DNA of 64,000 nucleotides from Castellaniella denitrificans (GTDB lineage Bacteria > Pseudomonadota > Gammaproteobacteria > Burkholderiales > Burkholderiaceae_B), in assembly GCF_042653765.1 (NCBI RefSeq), contig NZ_JBHSEZ010000029.1, positions 186,001-250,000 of the forward strand, written 5' to 3'. Positions within the stretch are counted from its first letter, which is position 1; each line of letters starts with the position of its first letter. The notes under the pieces are model-generated. The model worked only from the letters and a program-made list of their open reading frames with translations, was not told the DNA's origin and searched no databases. The translations under genes and the position numbers were made by a program. This document shows positions 22,551 through 30,944 of this stretch, piece by piece.

Positions 22551-22591
22551 GGCCCGCCCGGTTGGCGCATCGGCGCCGGCCCGGGCGGGCC
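22551..22591 (+). terminator. Possible terminator after the GlcG/HbpS-like gene
   Basis: GGCCCGCCCGG pairs perfectly with CCGGGCGGGCC across a 19-base loop, 24 bases after the stop codon. The following sequence has only short T pairs, so termination strength is uncertain. Confidence 0.45.
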
Positions 22592-22774
22592 GTTCCGTTC
22601 CGGCCGAAGGCGGAGTCCGTTCAAACCTATAACAATCAGGCATAACAGAAAGAATCGGATACAGGATGGCCCGGGAGGGCGTTCCGATTAAGATGAGGCC
22701 GGCTTCAAGTCGGGTCGGCCATAGGGTCTTTCGATCGGGCATGGGGCGACACCCACCGAGAGCGAGACCACACC

Positions 22775-24528
22775 ATGCGCAACCTGAAAATCGGCACCCG
22801 GCTGGCCCTGGGATTCGGCTTTGTGATCATCCTGCTGCTGGTGATGTCGGGCATCGGCGCCTGGCGCATCCTGGACACGCAGCAGGACAACCAGGCGCTG
22901 GACCAGCGGCTGCGCACCACGGCGCTCATCCAGCAGTTGACCCGGCAGATCAACAAGAGCGCCAACCTGACGCAGGCGACCCTGGCGGCCGATCCCGACA
23001 CGCTCCGGCGCCTGAAGCAGGACATCGAGGCCACCGACCGGCAGGCGGGCGAACTGGCCGGTCAGCTGGCGGAATCGCTGTCCCAGCCCGAGGCCGCCAG
23101 CCTGCTGCGCGACATCGGCCAGGATCGCGAGGCCTTCATCCAGCGCCGGGGCCAGGCGTTCAAGGACCTGGACAGCGGCAACTACGGCGAGACCGACGCC
23201 TTCTTCAACCAGGAAATGCCCAAGCGGACGACCGGCCTGATGGACCGGATCGACCAGCTGTCGCAGTTGCAGGCCGATTCCGTGCAACGCCTGTTCGACG
23301 ACAGCGCACAGCAATCCAGGCTGGGCCTGACCGTGCTGGCGGCGGCCACCCTGCTGGCCCTGATCCTGGGGCCGCTGTTCGCCTGGCGGGTGACGCGGTC
23401 CGTCACCCATCCGCTGCGGCACGCCGTGAAGCTGGCGGAAGCGGTGGCGCGCCGGGACCTGAGCGCCGACGTCGTCGCCCGGGGCAGCGACGAGATCGGC
23501 CAGTTGCTGAGCGCTCTGGCCACCATGACCCGCAACCTGCGCGGCGCCATGAGCGAGGTGCGCAGCGGCTCGGACGCGATCGCCTCGGCCTCGGCGCAGA
23601 TCAGCGCCGGCAACCTGGACCTGTCCTCGCGCACGGAAGAACAGGCCAGTTCCCTGGCCGAGACCGCCGCCACGATGGAGGAAATCACCGCCACCGTGCG
23701 CCAGAACGCCGACAACGCCCAGCAGGCCAACACCCTGGCCGCCTCGGCCGCCAGGACCGCCACCGACGGCGGCGCCATCGTCGCCGAGCTCGTCTCCACC
23801 ATGGGCGAGATCAACGCCAAGTCCCAGCAGGTCGNNNNNNNNNNNNNNNNNNNNNNNNNNNNNNNNNNNNNNNNNNNNNNNNNNNNNNNNNNNNNNNNNN
23901 NNNNNNNNNNNNNNNNNNNNNNNNNNNNNNNNNNNNNNNNNNNNNNNNNNNNNNNNNNNNNNNNNNNNNNNNNNNNNNNNNNNNNNNNNNNNNNNNNNNN
24001 NNNNNNNNNNNNNNNNNNNNNNNNNNCCGGGCGCTCGCCCAGCGTTCGGCCGGCGCGGCCAAGGAGATCAAGGGCCTGATCGACACCTCGGTCGAATCCG
24101 CCGCCAAGGGCAACGAGCAGGCCTCGCGCGCCGGCGCCACGATGCAGGACATCGTCGACGGCATCAACCGCGTCACCGACATCATGGGCGAGATCAGCGC
24201 GGCCAGCCGCGAGCAGACCACCGGCATCGAGGAGATCAACTCGGCGGTCACGCAGATGGACGACGTCACCCGGCAGAACGCCAGCCTGGTGGAAGAGTCG
24301 GCCGCCGCCGCATCCAGCCTGCGGGAGCAGGCCGACACCCTGGCCCGCCTGGTCGCCACCTTCACCCTGAACCAGGCCGACGCGACCGGGGCCGGCGCGA
24401 GTGCCCGCGCCCATGCGGGCGCCCACGCGTCCCGCCCAGCCGCGTGTATTGGCCTGACGGCGTCAGCGGCCTTTTCCGGGGAGCATCCGCGTCAGGGTGC
24501 CGTCACGGTCGATGAAATGGTGCCATAG
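22775..24528 (+). CDS. Methyl-accepting chemotaxis protein, broken by an assembly gap
   Basis: The start codes for a membrane segment (MRNLKIGTRLALGFGFVIIL), a four-helix-bundle-like periplasmic domain, and a second membrane segment near residues 185-210. A HAMP domain and the first half of the cytoplasmic signalling coiled coil (SSRTEEQASSLAETAATMEE) follow. After a run of N at 23835-24026 the second half resumes (LAQRSAGAAKEIKGLID) in a different frame, so the gap length in the assembly is wrong by a non-multiple of three. The missing part is the conserved hairpin tip that contacts CheA and CheW. The frame after the gap runs to 24528 and overlaps the convergent cytochrome gene by 66 bases. 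The receptor is otherwise normal. Confidence 0.88.
23835..24026. other. Assembly gap (192 N)
   Basis: Unresolved bases lie inside the most conserved part of a chemoreceptor gene, a sequence repeated in many paralogues of such genomes. That repetition explains why assembly failed. Compared with typical receptors, about 43 residues (130 bases) are missing rather than 64. Confidence 0.97.
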
Positions 24529-25008
24529 GGCGCCGACGATGTGCAGCACGACCAGGCCGACCAGGATCGGCCCGGCGAATCCCGCGTGGACCGTGTGGAT
24601 GGCCTTGGCCATCGCCTTGTCCTCGCCCAGCCAGACCGGGATGGAAAACAGGCCGAAGACGTCGACGGATTGCTGCGCGAATTGCGACATCAGCAGGCCG
24701 GCGATCGGCAGGGCGAGCACCAGGACGACCATGGCCCAGTGGACCGTCGCCGCCAGGCGGAGCTGCCATGTCTGCCCGACGGGGAGGGGTCGGCCGGCGT
24801 TCAGCCGCGTGATCACCCAGGCGATCATCAAGGCCAGGGCCGTCACCCCGAGGCTCTTGTGGAAGAACATGAACTGTCCCTTGGCGGGATCGCCGCGTTC
24901 GTAGCCGCTGGCGATGAGCACACAGGTCACCGCCGCGGCGATGACGATGAACAAGGCCCAATGCAGGAATTTGAGCGACGGGTTCCAGGCGGTGGTGTTG
25001 GCCGGCAT
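24463..25008 (-). CDS. Cytochrome b561
   Basis: The 181-residue inner-membrane protein has four predicted helices and the haem-ligand histidines expected for bacterial b561 (LKFLHWALF, FFHKSLG, TVHWAMV, HTVHAGFAGP and VLHIVGALWHHF). It transfers electrons between quinol and a periplasmic or membrane acceptor and is linked to superoxide scavenging in some bacteria. Start at 25008. It is convergent with the chemoreceptor gene. Confidence 0.92.
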   Translation of the reverse strand: MPANTTAWNPSLKFLHWALFIVIAAAVTCVLIASGYERGDPAKGQFMFFHKSLGVTALALMIAWVITRLNAGRPLPVGQTWQLRLAATVHWAMVVLVLALPIAGLLMSQFAQQSVDVFGLFSIPVWLGEDKAMAKAIHTVHAGFAGPILVGLVVLHIVGALWHHFIDRDGTLTRMLPGKGR

Positions 25009-25312
25009 GCGATCCCCCTATCGGTCTTTGGCAGCCGCGCGAGCGGATGCCGGGATGGTGTCTCTGACTATAACCTGAATGCACCCGCGTTTTGCATGCA
25101 CAAGATACAGGATGTGATCGCATGCCGGGCTCGAAGGCCGGGCCCGCCCGGGCCGCTTGTATGGATGGAGAGGGCCATGTCAAGGGGGTCGGCGCGGCAC
25201 GCGCAAACACGCTACAATTCAGGGTTACTCTTTGCGGAGTCGGGCCCGCTTTTCCCCGGGAAAAGCGGGCGCACGCCGTAATCATCCCGGTTTGACTGGA
25301 TCGACGACACCA
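25009..25312. other. Intergenic region with tpiA promoter and leader hairpin
   Basis: The 304 bases separate the divergent cytochrome b561 and tpiA genes. A -10-like TACAAT lies at 25213-25218 on +, without a convincing -35. The long palindrome at 25244-25270 follows it. No open frame here looks real. Confidence 0.5.
25244..25270 (+). promoter_or_regulatory. Perfect hairpin in the tpiA leader
   Basis: GCCCGCTTTTCCC and GGGAAAAGCGGGC form a perfect 13-bp palindrome around a single central base. It lies 26 bases after the putative -10 box and 43 bases before the tpiA start. It has no following T-run. It may act on the tpiA mRNA or as a binding site. Confidence 0.5.
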
Positions 25313-26062
25313 ATGAGCCACACTCGCACGCGCCTCGTCATGGGCAATTGGAAGATGCACGGCAGCCTCGCGGCCAATGCCGCGCTGCTCGATGGCCTGG
25401 TCGCGGGCGCGGCGCGCGCGGGCGGCGCCCAGATGGCCGTGTGCGTGCCGTTCCCCTACCTGGCGCAGGCGCGCGACGCCCTGGCGGACACGCCGGTTTC
25501 CTGGGGCGCCCAGGACGTCAGCGTCCACACGCACGGCGCCTACACCGGCGAAGTCGCCCCGGCCATGCTGGCCGATTTCGGCTGCGCCTGGGCATTGTGC
25601 GGGCATTCCGAACGCCGCGCCATGCACGGCGAATCCAGTGCCCTGGTGGCGGCCAAGGCCGCGTCCGCGCTGGCGGCGGGACTGACCCCGGTCGTCTGCG
25701 TGGGCGAGACCCTGGCCGACCGCGACGCCGGCCAGGTCGAATGCGTCATCGGCGATCAGCTCGATCCGGTCCTGGCGCTGGGCGCCGAGGCCCTGGCGCG
25801 CATGGTCATCGCCTACGAGCCCGTCTGGGCCATCGGCACCGGCCGCACCGCCACGCCGGAACAGGCCCAGGCCGTGCACGCCTTCATCCGCGCGTCCCTG
25901 GCGCGGCACGGCGCCGGGCAGACCCGCATTCTCTACGGCGGCAGCGTCAAGGCCGCCAACGCGGCGTCCCTGTTCGCCCAACCCGACATCGACGGCGCCC
26001 TGGTGGGCGGCGCGTCGCTCGTCGCCGACGAATTCCTCGACATCGCGGCCGCGGCCGCCTGA
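25313..26062 (+). CDS. tpiA: Triosephosphate isomerase
   Basis: The 249-residue glycolytic enzyme interconverts dihydroxyacetone phosphate and glyceraldehyde 3-phosphate. Catalytic residues lie in GNWKMHG (Lys), CGHSERR (His) and AYEPVWAIGTG (Glu), with loop 6 intact, plus the phosphate-binding GGSVKAAN. The start at 25313 gives the normal family length. secG follows after 36 bases, a frequent arrangement in betaproteobacteria, so they are probably co-transcribed. Confidence 0.97.
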   Translation: MSHTRTRLVMGNWKMHGSLAANAALLDGLVAGAARAGGAQMAVCVPFPYLAQARDALADTPVSWGAQDVSVHTHGAYTGEVAPAMLADFGCAWALCGHSERRAMHGESSALVAAKAASALAAGLTPVVCVGETLADRDAGQVECVIGDQLDPVLALGAEALARMVIAYEPVWAIGTGRTATPEQAQAVHAFIRASLARHGAGQTRILYGGSVKAANAASLFAQPDIDGALVGGASLVADEFLDIAAAAA

Positions 26063-26098
26063 TCCGAGCACACCCATAAGGTCCGGAGTCCTCTCATC

Positions 26099-26572
26099 AT
26101 GCAATGGCTTTCCTCGATCCTGCTGACCCTGCAGGTCATTTCCTCGATTCTGGTCATCGTGCTGGTCCTGCTGCAGCAGGGCAAGGGCGCCGACATGGGC
26201 GCCGCCTTCGGCAGCGGCTCGGCCGGCAGCGTGTTCGGCTCGGCCGGAGCGGCCAATTTCCTGTCGCGCGCCACCAAGTGGGCGGCCATCGTCTTCTTCG
26301 TCACCACCGGCGGCCTGGCCTGGGTGGCCCACCATCCCGCCGGCTCGCCGATCGAGTCCGGCATCATGCAGGGCTTCACGGCCCCGGCCAAGGAAGCCGC
26401 TCCGGCCGGCTCCGCCGTGCCCGACGTGGGCGGCAGCGCCGTCCCGTCCGTGCCCGCCGCCCCGTCCAAGGGCGCCGAGCCCTCCGCGCCGGCCGCCGCC
26501 GTGCCCGCCGTGCCGCCTGCGGGCGATGCCTCGGTGCCGTCCGTGCCGGCCGCTCCGGCCGAGAAGAAATAA
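26099..26572 (+). CDS. secG: Preprotein translocase subunit SecG
   Basis: The 157-residue inner-membrane protein has two membrane helices (about 3-22 and 57-75) joined by the conserved loop GKGADMGAAFGSGSAGSVFG. It is a small subunit of the SecYEG channel that aids SecA-driven export. The C-terminal 70 residues are a Pro/Ala/Val-rich tail of low complexity, longer than in E. coli SecG. It lies downstream of tpiA and is convergent with the GGDEF-EAL gene 12 bases away. Confidence 0.93.
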   Translation: MQWLSSILLTLQVISSILVIVLVLLQQGKGADMGAAFGSGSAGSVFGSAGAANFLSRATKWAAIVFFVTTGGLAWVAHHPAGSPIESGIMQGFTAPAKEAAPAGSAVPDVGGSAVPSVPAAPSKGAEPSAPAAAVPAVPPAGDASVPSVPAAPAEKK

Positions 26573-26583
26573 GGCGGGGACGC

Positions 26584-29469
26584 CTATTCCATGGCCGGCG
26601 CGAGCCGGCCGGGGCCGGCTCCATCCGACAGCCGGCGGGCCAGCGCCAGGAAGTCGTCTTCGGGCAACGGCCGCCCGAACAGATAGCCCTGGTAGGCGAA
26701 GCAGCCCAGCCGCGCCAGCGAGCTCCGCTGTTCCTCGGTTTCCACCCCTTCGGCGATGGCCGCCAGGCCGAATGTGCTGGTCAGCCCCAGAATCGTCTGG
26801 ACGATCGCCGCGTCCGATGCCTCATGGGCGACATTGCGCACGAACGACTGGTCGATCTTCAACTGGTCCAGCGGTAGCTGGCGCAGGTAGTTCAGCGAAG
26901 AATAGCCGGTGCCGAAGTCATCCAGCGAGAAATGGATGCCGTGCGCCCGCAGCGCCCGCATCTTGTCGATCACCTCGTGGATGTCGCCGACGACCATGCT
27001 CTCGGTCAGTTCCAGCTTCAGCCGGCCGGCCGGCGCCCGGGTGGTTTCCAGGATGCGCAGCACCTGCTCGACGAAGGTCTGCTGGTGGAACTGGCGGGCG
27101 CTGACGTTCACCGCCAGCGTCAGCCCGGACAGGAACGGATCGGCGGACCAGGCCACCAGCCGCCGGCAGGCGGTCTCCAGCACCCAGTCGCCGAATTGCA
27201 CGATCAGGTCCGATTGTTCGGCCACCGGGATGAACACGCCCGGGCTGACCAGGCCGCGCTCGGGGTGGCGCCAGCGCAGCAGCGCCTCGGCGCCGATCGG
27301 CCGGCCCGCGGTGTCCACCTGGACCTGGTAGTGCAGTTCGAGCTGCCGCAGCGCGATGGCGCTGTGCAGGCGGCTGTCCAGGTCGGCGTATTCGTCGGCC
27401 GATTTCTGCATGGCCGGGTCGAACAGGCGCACGGCGTTGCGTCCGGCCGCCTTGGCGGCGTACATCGCCAGTTCGGCGCGCTTGAGCAGTTCGGCCGGGC
27501 GGCTGTCCGGGGTGTCGAGCAGCGCGATCCCGATGCTCGACGTGCAGCGGTGGACGCGGTTGCCCAGGCCGTAGCGGGCCTGGAGGCTCGCCAGCAGATC
27601 CTGGCTCAGTGAGCGGGCGCGGGCCGCCGCGGCGCCGATGTCCGGTCCCAGGTCCAGGAGCAGGACCACGAATTCATCGCCGCCCAGGCGGAAGACCGTG
27701 CCGTCCTCGCGGATCCGGTTGCTCAATCGCCGGGCGACTTCCCGCAGCAGTTCGTCGCCCAGGTCATGTCCCTGGGTATCGTTGATGACCTTGAAATTGT
27801 CCAGGTCGATCAGCATCAGCGCGCCGATGCGCTCGTAGGGGCCGGGCCGGGCGCAGGCCGCCTGCAGTCGGTCCTGCAGCAGGTGGCGGTTGGGCAGCTT
27901 CGTCAGTGTGTCGTAGAAGGCCAGCCGTTCGATTTTTTCGTCGGCCTGCTTGCGACGCGTGATGTCCACGAGGGTGCCGACGTAGTGCGTGACCTGTCCC
28001 TGGGGATCGCGTACCGCCGTGATGGTGAGCCAGGCGGGGTAGATCGTGCCGTCCTTGCGCCGGTTCCAGACTTCGCCGTGCCATTTGTCCAGGGCCAGGA
28101 TCTCGCCCCACATGGATTGGTAGAACGCGAGCGTCTGGCGGCCGGACTTGAGCATCCGCACGGGCTGCCCGAGGATTTCATCGGGACGGTAGCCGGAGAT
28201 GGCGCCGAAGGCGCGGTTGACGCGGATGATTTTCGTGTCGGCGTCGGTGATGATGATGCCTTCCTGCGACTCGAAGGCGGTGGCGGCGATCCGCAGGTCC
28301 GCCTCGGCGCGGTGCTGGATCTCGACGCTTTCCAGGAAGGCGTTGAACCAGCCGATCAGCTGGTTGATCTCGTGCAGGGACTTCATGGGCGGCATGCGCC
28401 AGCCGGCGGGGATGCGCTTGGCCCGGAAGGACCGGAATCCTTCCGACAGGGCGTGGATCGGCCGGATGATCCGCCGCTCGAACAGCCAGCTCGGCCAGAT
28501 CATCAGGGCCAGGATGATGGCGAGCAGCGCGCCGCCGGCCTGGGTGATGTGCCGCAGGGGGGCGAGCAGCGTGTCCTCGGGTACGAGGCTGATGACGTAC
28601 CAGCTCTTCTTCGGCAGCCAGCGGTAGTTCATCAGGGTGGGCCGGTTCGCCAGCCAGAGGTCCCGGGTTCCCGAGTGGCCGGACAGCAGGCGGCTGATCT
28701 CCGGCGAGATGGGCTGTCCGATCAGCGCGGCGTCGGGGTGGTACAGCATGTCGCCGGCGGCGTCGATGACCAGCAATTGCGCGTCCTGCCCGATTTCCAG
28801 GTGTTCCAGGTGCCGGTACAGGGCGGCGGGATCGTAGTTCACCAGCAGCATCGCCAGCGGCTTTTCGGCCTCGCCGTCGGGGCCGGTCTGCCACAAGGTC
28901 TGGCTGGCGGTGACGACCTTGCGCCGGTCGGACACGATGTTGACGTTGTCGCGGATGCCGTGCCAGTGAATTCCGGTGCCGGCCCGCCGGGATTCCTTCA
29001 TCAGCGCGTTCAGCTCGGCCTCATCCACCTGATTGCCGTCGAGCGTGTCGCCGACGTGGTAGTGGCGCCCGTCGTAGGTGAACAGCTCGATCGAGACCAG
29101 CCCGGCCAGACTGCCGTAGCCGCTCATGAGCGTGCTGATGCGCGATTGCGTCGAGAGCTGTTCCAGCGAGCGGAAACGGAAGGACGGGATGCCGGCGGCG
29201 TCCGGCGCGCGCGCGTCCGTCCGGCCCAGGACCAGCTTGATTTCGTCGATGGTGCCGATGTTGTGCAGCAGGTCCTCGATGCGCTCGAGCTGCAATTGCA
29301 GATAGGCTTCCTGGTCGGCCAGCAGATTCATGCTTTGCCGGCGGGCCATGTCCACGATGGTTTCCCGCACGATGTTGAAGGCCAGCGCCTGGTAGAGCAG
29401 GAACGGCGGAGCGCACAGGGCGAGCAGGAATCCGGCCAGTTTCAGGGAAATGTTGCCTTTGAATCTCAT
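26584..29469 (-). CDS. Membrane GGDEF-EAL protein with dCACHE and PAS domains
   Basis: The 961-residue protein has an N-terminal membrane helix (about 8-30), a long periplasmic dCACHE-like sensor, and a second helix near 330-355. A linker, a PAS domain (about 430-540), GGDEF (intact RLGGDEFVV) and EAL (intact GAEALLRWRHP, LELTES, DDFGTGYSS) follow. It could both make and degrade cyclic di-GMP. Its start codon overlaps the stop of the lipoprotein gene by 4 bases. That pairing suggests the binding protein supplies the periplasmic signal. The longer open frame upstream of 29469 overlaps that gene and was rejected. Confidence 0.92.
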   Translation of the reverse strand: MRFKGNISLKLAGFLLALCAPPFLLYQALAFNIVRETIVDMARRQSMNLLADQEAYLQLQLERIEDLLHNIGTIDEIKLVLGRTDARAPDAAGIPSFRFRSLEQLSTQSRISTLMSGYGSLAGLVSIELFTYDGRHYHVGDTLDGNQVDEAELNALMKESRRAGTGIHWHGIRDNVNIVSDRRKVVTASQTLWQTGPDGEAEKPLAMLLVNYDPAALYRHLEHLEIGQDAQLLVIDAAGDMLYHPDAALIGQPISPEISRLLSGHSGTRDLWLANRPTLMNYRWLPKKSWYVISLVPEDTLLAPLRHITQAGGALLAIILALMIWPSWLFERRIIRPIHALSEGFRSFRAKRIPAGWRMPPMKSLHEINQLIGWFNAFLESVEIQHRAEADLRIAATAFESQEGIIITDADTKIIRVNRAFGAISGYRPDEILGQPVRMLKSGRQTLAFYQSMWGEILALDKWHGEVWNRRKDGTIYPAWLTITAVRDPQGQVTHYVGTLVDITRRKQADEKIERLAFYDTLTKLPNRHLLQDRLQAACARPGPYERIGALMLIDLDNFKVINDTQGHDLGDELLREVARRLSNRIREDGTVFRLGGDEFVVLLLDLGPDIGAAAARARSLSQDLLASLQARYGLGNRVHRCTSSIGIALLDTPDSRPAELLKRAELAMYAAKAAGRNAVRLFDPAMQKSADEYADLDSRLHSAIALRQLELHYQVQVDTAGRPIGAEALLRWRHPERGLVSPGVFIPVAEQSDLIVQFGDWVLETACRRLVAWSADPFLSGLTLAVNVSARQFHQQTFVEQVLRILETTRAPAGRLKLELTESMVVGDIHEVIDKMRALRAHGIHFSLDDFGTGYSSLNYLRQLPLDQLKIDQSFVRNVAHEASDAAIVQTILGLTSTFGLAAIAEGVETEEQRSSLARLGCFAYQGYLFGRPLPEDDFLALARRLSDGAGPGRLAPAME

Positions 29470-30467
29470 GGCTGGCCGGGATGGGTCTGGGTGAGCAGCA
29501 AGGTGTCGACTTCGATCCGGCGCGGGACCGGCTTGCCGGCCAGGATGTCGAGGGCGGCCTTGACGGCCAGATAGCCTTGCCGGTCGGGCCGCTGGTCGAT
29601 CGTGGCGGCCATCCGCCCGGCCGCCAGCGCGGCGCGGGCCTCGGGGATGCCGTCGAAGGCGGCGACCCGCACTTGCATGATGCCGTGGTCGGCCAGGTAC
29701 TGCATCACGCCCAGGGCGATGAAATCGCTGACGCAGTAGATGCCGCGCAGGTTCGGGTGGTCCCGCAGCAGCGTGCCGGTGTTTTCGTAGGCCTCTTCCA
29801 GGGTCCAGGCGCTTTTGCTGGCGACCAGTTTCATGCGGGCCTCGGTGAAGGCCTTGCGCGCGCCCTGGCCGCGTTCCCGGGTGTTCAACGCGTTCGAATT
29901 GCCCTCCATCAGGGCGACCTCGGCTCCCGGCGGCAGTCCGGCGCTCAGTGCCTGGACGGCCTGGTAGGCCGCTTTGGCGTTGTCGATGCCGACGAATGCC
30001 GGGGGCATGAAACCGCCCGCGGCCGGCGTGCCTTCGTTCAGCGGGGTGTCGGCGACGATCACGGGGATGCCGGCTTTGCCGGCTTCGATGACGGAGGGAA
30101 TCAGTCGCTCGGAATCGGTCGGCACCAGGACGATGGCGTCGGCGGATCGATCGGCGATGATTTTCTCGATGAACTGGATCTGCTGGTCGATCGACGTTTC
30201 CGAGCCGACGGAACGGACGAAGAGTTTCGCGCCGGATTCCGTCTGGGCGCGCCGCGCGCCCTGTTCCATTTCCAGGAAATAGGGGTTCGACAGCGATTTC
30301 AGCAGCAGTGCGATCCGGGGGCCTGTGGGTGCTGGAGGCGCGGCGGGCCCGGTGGGGGCGGGCGCGACCAGGGTGTCGACGCGGGGCCGATCCTGGTCCG
30401 AGCAGGCGGCCAGTCCGGACAGGCATAACAGAATGGCGGCGAAACGCCAGAATAATTTCGTCGACAT
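29466..30467 (-). CDS. Periplasmic sugar-binding-like lipoprotein
   Basis: The 333-residue protein has a lipoprotein signal (LSGLAAC, lipid on Cys about 22) and a Pro/Ala linker. A type 1 periplasmic binding fold of the Peripla_BP_4 (ribose-binding) family follows, with ALLLKSLSNPYFLEMEQGA, DAIVLVPTDSERLIP and GIYCVSDFIALGVMQYL. It should bind a sugar or related ligand. No ABC permease or ATPase is near; it is coupled to a membrane GGDEF-EAL protein, so a sensing role is more likely than transport. Start at 30467 gives the lipobox at the right distance. Confidence 0.88.
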   Translation of the reverse strand: MSTKLFWRFAAILLCLSGLAACSDQDRPRVDTLVAPAPTGPAAPPAPTGPRIALLLKSLSNPYFLEMEQGARRAQTESGAKLFVRSVGSETSIDQQIQFIEKIIADRSADAIVLVPTDSERLIPSVIEAGKAGIPVIVADTPLNEGTPAAGGFMPPAFVGIDNAKAAYQAVQALSAGLPPGAEVALMEGNSNALNTRERGQGARKAFTEARMKLVASKSAWTLEEAYENTGTLLRDHPNLRGIYCVSDFIALGVMQYLADHGIMQVRVAAFDGIPEARAALAAGRMAATIDQRPDRQGYLAVKAALDILAGKPVPRRIEVDTLLLTQTHPGQP

Positions 30468-30782
30468 GGACGTGCCCGCAAGAACTGTCGCGGTCTTGTT
30501 ATTAATTGTTCCCGCAACATCATACACAGCGATTCCATATTGACGCCATGATTGATATTGCATTTTGGGCCGATCGAATTTTCAATTTGATGAACATCAA
30601 AATGGAATCGGCTTGCCGCGAAAAGCGCGGCCTGGCGTCCGGAGGGCGGATCCTTCACGTCCGGTGCGGACGGCGCGCGCCACGTCCGCGACCCCGTCCG
30701 CACCGGTCCGTGCCTGGATGCGCTGTACGGCAAATGGGCTGTCTTCATGCTAGAATCTACCGCTTTCCCAGGAAAGAACCTG
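30468..30782. other. Intergenic region between the lipoprotein gene and tRNA-Leu
   Basis: The first 140 bases are AT-rich for this genome and probably hold the promoter of the minus-strand lipoprotein operon. A -10-like TAGAAT near 30752 could serve the tRNA. I see no gene. Confidence 0.5.
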
Positions 30783-30867
30783 GCCGTCGTGGTGGAATTG
30801 GTAGACACGCTATCTTGAGGGGGTAGTGGCGAAAGCTGTGCGAGTTCGAGTCTCGCCGACGGCACCA
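30783..30867 (+). tRNA. tRNA-Leu (anticodon GAG)
   Basis: The 85-base sequence folds as a class II tRNA. The acceptor stem is GCCGTCG/CGACGGC with ACCA end, the D arm is GTGGAATTGGTAGAC, the anticodon loop TTGAGGG carries GAG, and there is a long variable arm and the T-arm loop TTCGAGT. It is the intact leucine tRNA in this window, distinct from the UAA fragment at 19697. Confidence 0.95.
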
Positions 30868-30889
30868 TCGAATACCGGGGAAACCCGAA

Positions 30890-30925
30890 AAAGCCCGTAA
30901 GAATCCATGTCTTGCGGGCTTTTTT
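30890..30925 (+). terminator. Rho-independent terminator after tRNA-Leu
   Basis: AAGCCCGTAAG pairs with CTTGCGGGCTT (one wobble) across a 9-base loop and runs into a stretch of T. It lies 24 bases after the tRNA. It may also serve the convergent chemoreceptor gene. Confidence 0.88.
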
Positions 30926-30944
30926 GTCGTCGGGCGCCGGGCCT

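Noticed and set aside
25244..25270. Terminator upstream of tpiA
   Set aside because: The stem is perfect but is not followed by a T-run on either strand and lies between a promoter-like box and the gene.
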